NCBI GenBank assembly: GCA_016210825.1
Contig: JACQTM010000256.1
Coordinates: forward strand, 1 to 6,788
From: Hyphomicrobiales bacterium
GTDB lineage: Bacteria; Pseudomonadota; Alphaproteobacteria; Rhizobiales; Xanthobacteraceae
DNA length: 6,788 nt
Direction of reading: 5' to 3'
Shown here: positions 4,859 to 6,788 of the stretch, piece after piece
Layout of the letters: the number at the start of each line of letters is the position of its first letter
How positions within the stretch are numbered: position 1 is the stretch's first letter
Notes under the pieces: model-generated
Told to the model about the DNA's origin: nothing
Databases searched by the model: none
The model's input: only the letters and a program-made list of their open reading frames with translations
Made by a program: the position numbers and the translations under genes

Positions 4859-5134
4859 ATGTGGAACCACCTCGCCACCGCCAAGCGGTTTCTCTGGGAG
4901 TTCGTCGAGCTCGGATTTCAGGCGGTCCTGTCGCTTGTCCTGATCTCGCTTCTGCTGGGCCAAGGCGCCGGCGCCTACGTCACGTCAGTTATGGAAAACG
5001 TCACGAAATTCACGAGCGGTGCCGGGGGCGCTGGGCTCGTCGGCATCGTGATTGTCGTGACAATCATTTATCTGATTATGCGCCGGGTGCGCGGAACGGA
5101 AGACATTATCACCCCGCCGCGCCGCCGCCGGTAG
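4859..5134 (+). CDS. Small two-helix membrane protein, copy 2
   Basis: This 91-residue protein has no recognised function. The N-terminal amphipathic stretch (MWNHLATAKRFLWEFVE) precedes a helix at about 18-35. A Gly-rich linker (GAGAYVTSVMENVTKFTSGAGGA) leads to a second helix at about 58-74 (GLVGIVIVVTIIYLI), and the protein ends in a strongly basic tail with PPRRRR. Positive charge at both ends suggests that both termini face the cytoplasm. The ATG at 4859 is chosen over an in-frame TTG at 4826 because GGGG lies eight bases upstream and the TTG would fall inside an inverted repeat. It aligns with the protein at 4508-4741: E-[VL]-G and LL[VL]G lie 17 residues apart in both, the linkers share [FY]V-x2-V-x2-N-[IV], and both second helices start with GLVG. 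It is probably co-expressed with copy 1 or placed under the spacer elements between them. Confidence 0.75.
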   Translation: MWNHLATAKRFLWEFVELGFQAVLSLVLISLLLGQGAGAYVTSVMENVTKFTSGAGGAGLVGIVIVVTIIYLIMRRVRGTEDIITPPRRRR

Positions 5135-5165
5135 ACATCGCATAATCGCGATATCCAGAACGCGT

Positions 5166-5189
5166 TCGCCGCGGGCAAACCCGCGGCGA
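5166..5189. terminator. Terminator-like hairpin between convergent genes
   Basis: Bases 5166-5175 (TCGCCGCGGG) pair perfectly with 5180-5189 (CCCGCGGCGA) around the loop CAAA. It lies in the 76-base gap between the + strand membrane protein gene and the minus-strand grxD, where a bidirectional terminator would be expected. Neither strand shows a clear T-tract, so efficiency cannot be judged. Confidence 0.6.
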
Positions 5190-5210
5190 TCGCATTGCAT
5201 TAATATGGCG

Positions 5211-5549
5211 TCAGGCCGTTGCCCGATCCCGTGTCGGCACGCCCTTGTCCTTGAGCAAGCCCTGCAATTCGCCGGCCTGGAACATCTCGCGGACGATGTC
5301 GCAGCCGCCTACGAACTCGCCCTTTACATAGAGCTGGGGGATGGTCGGCCACTGCGAATAGGTCTTGATACCCTGCCGCAAATCGTCGGATTCGAGCACG
5401 TTGATGCCCTTATATGGCGCCCCGAGATGGTCGAGGATCTGCACGAGCTGGCCGGAAAACCCGCATTGCGGAAATTGCGGCGTGCCCTTCATGAATAGCA
5501 CGATATCGTTGCTTTTTACTTCGTTGTCGATGAATTGCTCGATTCCCAT
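5211..5549 (-). CDS. grxD: Monothiol glutaredoxin, Grx4 type
   Basis: This 112-residue CGFS-type glutaredoxin fits the usual length. Such proteins bind a [2Fe-2S] cluster as a glutathione-bridged dimer, or as a heterodimer with BolA. They act in iron-sulphur cluster delivery and iron sensing in the cytoplasm. Visible signatures are FMKGTPQFPQCGFSGQ with the active CGFS at residues 29-32, the cis-proline region WPTIPQLYV, and GGCDI, which contributes glutathione contacts. The ATG at 5547-5549 has AAGGAC seven bases upstream on the minus strand. It is the last gene of the purL-bolA-grxD set, 115 bases after bolA. That gap holds no recognised gene and no convincing terminator, so cotranscription is likely but not certain. 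Confidence 0.95.
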   Translation of the reverse strand: MGIEQFIDNEVKSNDIVLFMKGTPQFPQCGFSGQLVQILDHLGAPYKGINVLESDDLRQGIKTYSQWPTIPQLYVKGEFVGGCDIVREMFQAGELQGLLKDKGVPTRDRATA

Positions 5550-5664
5550 GGATCATGTCCTTGTATCGCGGCGGCCACGCTGGACGCTTGGCATGCGTCC
5601 CCGCAGCATTCGGCGTTATATGTAACGCAGGTCACCCCTTTATCCCAGAGGGCACACCGACTAA

Positions 5665-5910
5665 TCAACGTGCCGTGCCATCGGGCACCCCGGTTTGCAG
5701 CGCAAGCGCGTGGAGCGTTCCGCCCATTTGGCCCTTGAGCGCGGCATAAACCAACTGATGCTGCTGCACACGCGACTTGCCGCGAAAGCTTTCCGCGATC
5801 ACGGTCGCGGCATAGTGATCGCCATCGCCTGCGAGATCGCGGATCGTCACCTTGGCGTCGGGAATCTTCGCCCGAATCAGCCTCTCGATCTCGCCCGCGT
5901 CCATCGGCAT
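5665..5910 (-). CDS. bolA: BolA family protein (IbaG/YrbA-like)
   Basis: This 81-residue protein has a compact single BolA domain. BolA proteins partner with monothiol glutaredoxins, sharing a [2Fe-2S] cluster, and influence iron homeostasis, cluster trafficking and stress responses. The family pattern is clear: IERLIRAKIPDAKVTI, the loop GDGDHYAATV with His32 at the candidate cluster-ligand position, FRGKSRVQQHQLVYAAL, and GGTLHALALQT with the conserved C-terminal His67. I chose the first of two close methionines (5908-5910) because AAGAGG lies about 10 bases upstream; the second, two codons later, is further from it. It starts 25 bases after the purL stop and precedes grxD, its predicted functional partner. 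The short IbaG-like domain, with no extension, argues against classical E. coli BolA. I use bolA in the broad sense. Confidence 0.92.
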   Translation of the reverse strand: MPMDAGEIERLIRAKIPDAKVTIRDLAGDGDHYAATVIAESFRGKSRVQQHQLVYAALKGQMGGTLHALALQTGVPDGTAR

Positions 5911-5935
5911 GGCAGCCGGACCTCTTGAAGTTCGT

Positions 5936-6787
5936 TCACGCCGGGCTTTCCGCCATGTAGCGCGGCAGCCAGCCTTCGAAGTGCTCCTTGAGCGTCTCTA
6001 TCAGAATGGGGTGCTCGACCGGGAGAATCAACGTCCGGCCGGCGGTTACGCCGAGCCTTTGCACCGGAACGCGAACGGATGTGGCGCGCGCCACCACCGC
6101 GGCGCAATCCTGTTGCGCAATCGTCACCACATAGCGTGCCTGATCCTCACCGAACCAGAAGGCGTGCGCCGGGATGCCTTCCGGCGCGGCGTCAAGCATG
6201 GCGCCGATGCCGGACGCCAATGCCATTTTCGCGAGCGCGACGAGCAAGCCGCCGTCGGAGACATCGTGAACCGCGGTTAGGTGCCCCTCGCCGATCAAGC
6301 CGCGAACAAAATCGCCGACGCGCTTTTCCGCCGCAAGATCGACCGGCGGCGGCGCTCCCTCCTCGCGCCCGCAGATGTCGCGCAGATACAGCGATTGGCC
6401 GAGCCAGCCTTTGGTTTCTCCAATCAATAGAATCGCTTCGCCCTCGGACTTGAATCGAAGATTAACCGACTTCATAAAATCGTTGAGCAGGCCAACACCC
6501 CCAATTGTGGGGGTTGGCAGAATCGCACGGCCATTGGTTTCGTTGTAGAGCGACACATTTCCTGAGACGACCGGGAAATCGAGTGCCTTGCAGGCCTCGG
6601 CGATGCCGCGTACGCAGCCGACGAACTGACCCATGATTTCCGGCCGCTCTGGATTGCCGAAATTGAGATTGTCGGTAAGCGCGAGCGGCGTTGCGCCGAC
6701 TGCAGTCAGGTTTCGCCAAGCTTCAGCGACGGCCTGCTTACCGCCCTCGAGTGGATCCGATTCGCAATAGCGCGGCGTGACATCCGT
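5936..6787 (-). CDS. purL: FGAM synthase subunit PurL, C-terminal part (5' end outside window)
   Basis: PurL is the synthetase subunit of phosphoribosylformylglycinamidine synthase, which converts FGAR to FGAM with ATP and glutamine-derived ammonia in purine synthesis. It normally works with PurQ and PurS. The frame stays open from the window end to the stop at 5936-5938. The 283 visible residues are roughly the last two fifths of a small-type PurL of about 735 residues. Recognisable stretches are TPRYCESDPLEGGKQAV, LALTDNLNFGNPERPE, FPVVSGNVSLYNET (the conserved GNVS region), PTPTIGGVGLL, and TAVHDVSDGGLLVALAKMAL (the nucleotide-binding DGG region). The methionine at 6634 is internal, because the homology clearly continues upstream of it. 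bolA follows 25 bases after the stop. No frameshift or missing motif is seen in the visible part. Confidence 0.96.
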   Translation of the reverse strand, partial: TDVTPRYCESDPLEGGKQAVAEAWRNLTAVGATPLALTDNLNFGNPERPEIMGQFVGCVRGIAEACKALDFPVVSGNVSLYNETNGRAILPTPTIGGVGLLNDFMKSVNLRFKSEGEAILLIGETKGWLGQSLYLRDICGREEGAPPPVDLAAEKRVGDFVRGLIGEGHLTAVHDVSDGGLLVALAKMALASGIGAMLDAAPEGIPAHAFWFGEDQARYVVTIAQQDCAAVVARATSVRVPVQRLGVTAGRTLILPVEHPILIETLKEHFEGWLPRYMAESPA

Positions 6788-6788
6788 C

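Noticed and set aside
1..6788. CRISPR arrays, tRNA genes, insertion sequences or phage genes
   Set aside because: I saw no regularly spaced direct repeats, cloverleaf-like segments, transposase motifs or terminal inverted repeats.

Overview
The window looks like chromosomal core-region DNA from a GC-rich alphaproteobacterium. The best guess is Rhizobiales, near the Bradyrhizobium / Rhodopseudomonas / Xanthobacteraceae side. This rests on the base composition, the purL-bolA-grxD order with a CGFS glutaredoxin, an S4 without the N-terminal zinc cysteines, and a NadX-type aspartate dehydrogenase. Genus assignment is inference; there is no rRNA or tRNA to anchor it. I see no insertion sequence, phage gene, CRISPR array or tRNA.

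Layout. Bases 2-916 (+) hold the C-terminal part of an unrecognised protein, followed after 40 bases by an L-aspartate dehydrogenase (957-1775, +). Next come two minus-strand genes for small secreted proteins (1849-2085 and 2260-2499). They are paralogues with the same eight-cysteine layout, and each has its own T-tailed terminator. The second is divergent from murI (glutamate racemase, 2595-3398, +). A 265-base leader with a near-consensus promoter and strong hairpins precedes rpsD (ribosomal protein S4, 3664-4281, +). Two small two-helix membrane proteins follow on the + strand (4508-4741 and 4859-5134). Aligned by eye they are also paralogues, and the spacer between them is packed with inverted repeats. 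A terminator-like hairpin at 5166-5189 separates them from a convergent minus-strand operon running purL (partial, from beyond the window end) to bolA to grxD.

How the genes work together. purL-bolA-grxD combines purine synthesis with a BolA / monothiol glutaredoxin pair, which in characterised systems form [2Fe-2S]-bridged complexes used in iron-sulphur trafficking and iron sensing. murI supplies D-glutamate for peptidoglycan, rpsD the S4 subunit, and nadX probably iminoaspartate for NAD synthesis. The parts without a known role are the two duplicated small-protein pairs, one secreted and cysteine-rich and one in the membrane. These are the best candidates for undescribed biology here. Nothing shows that the two pairs function together.
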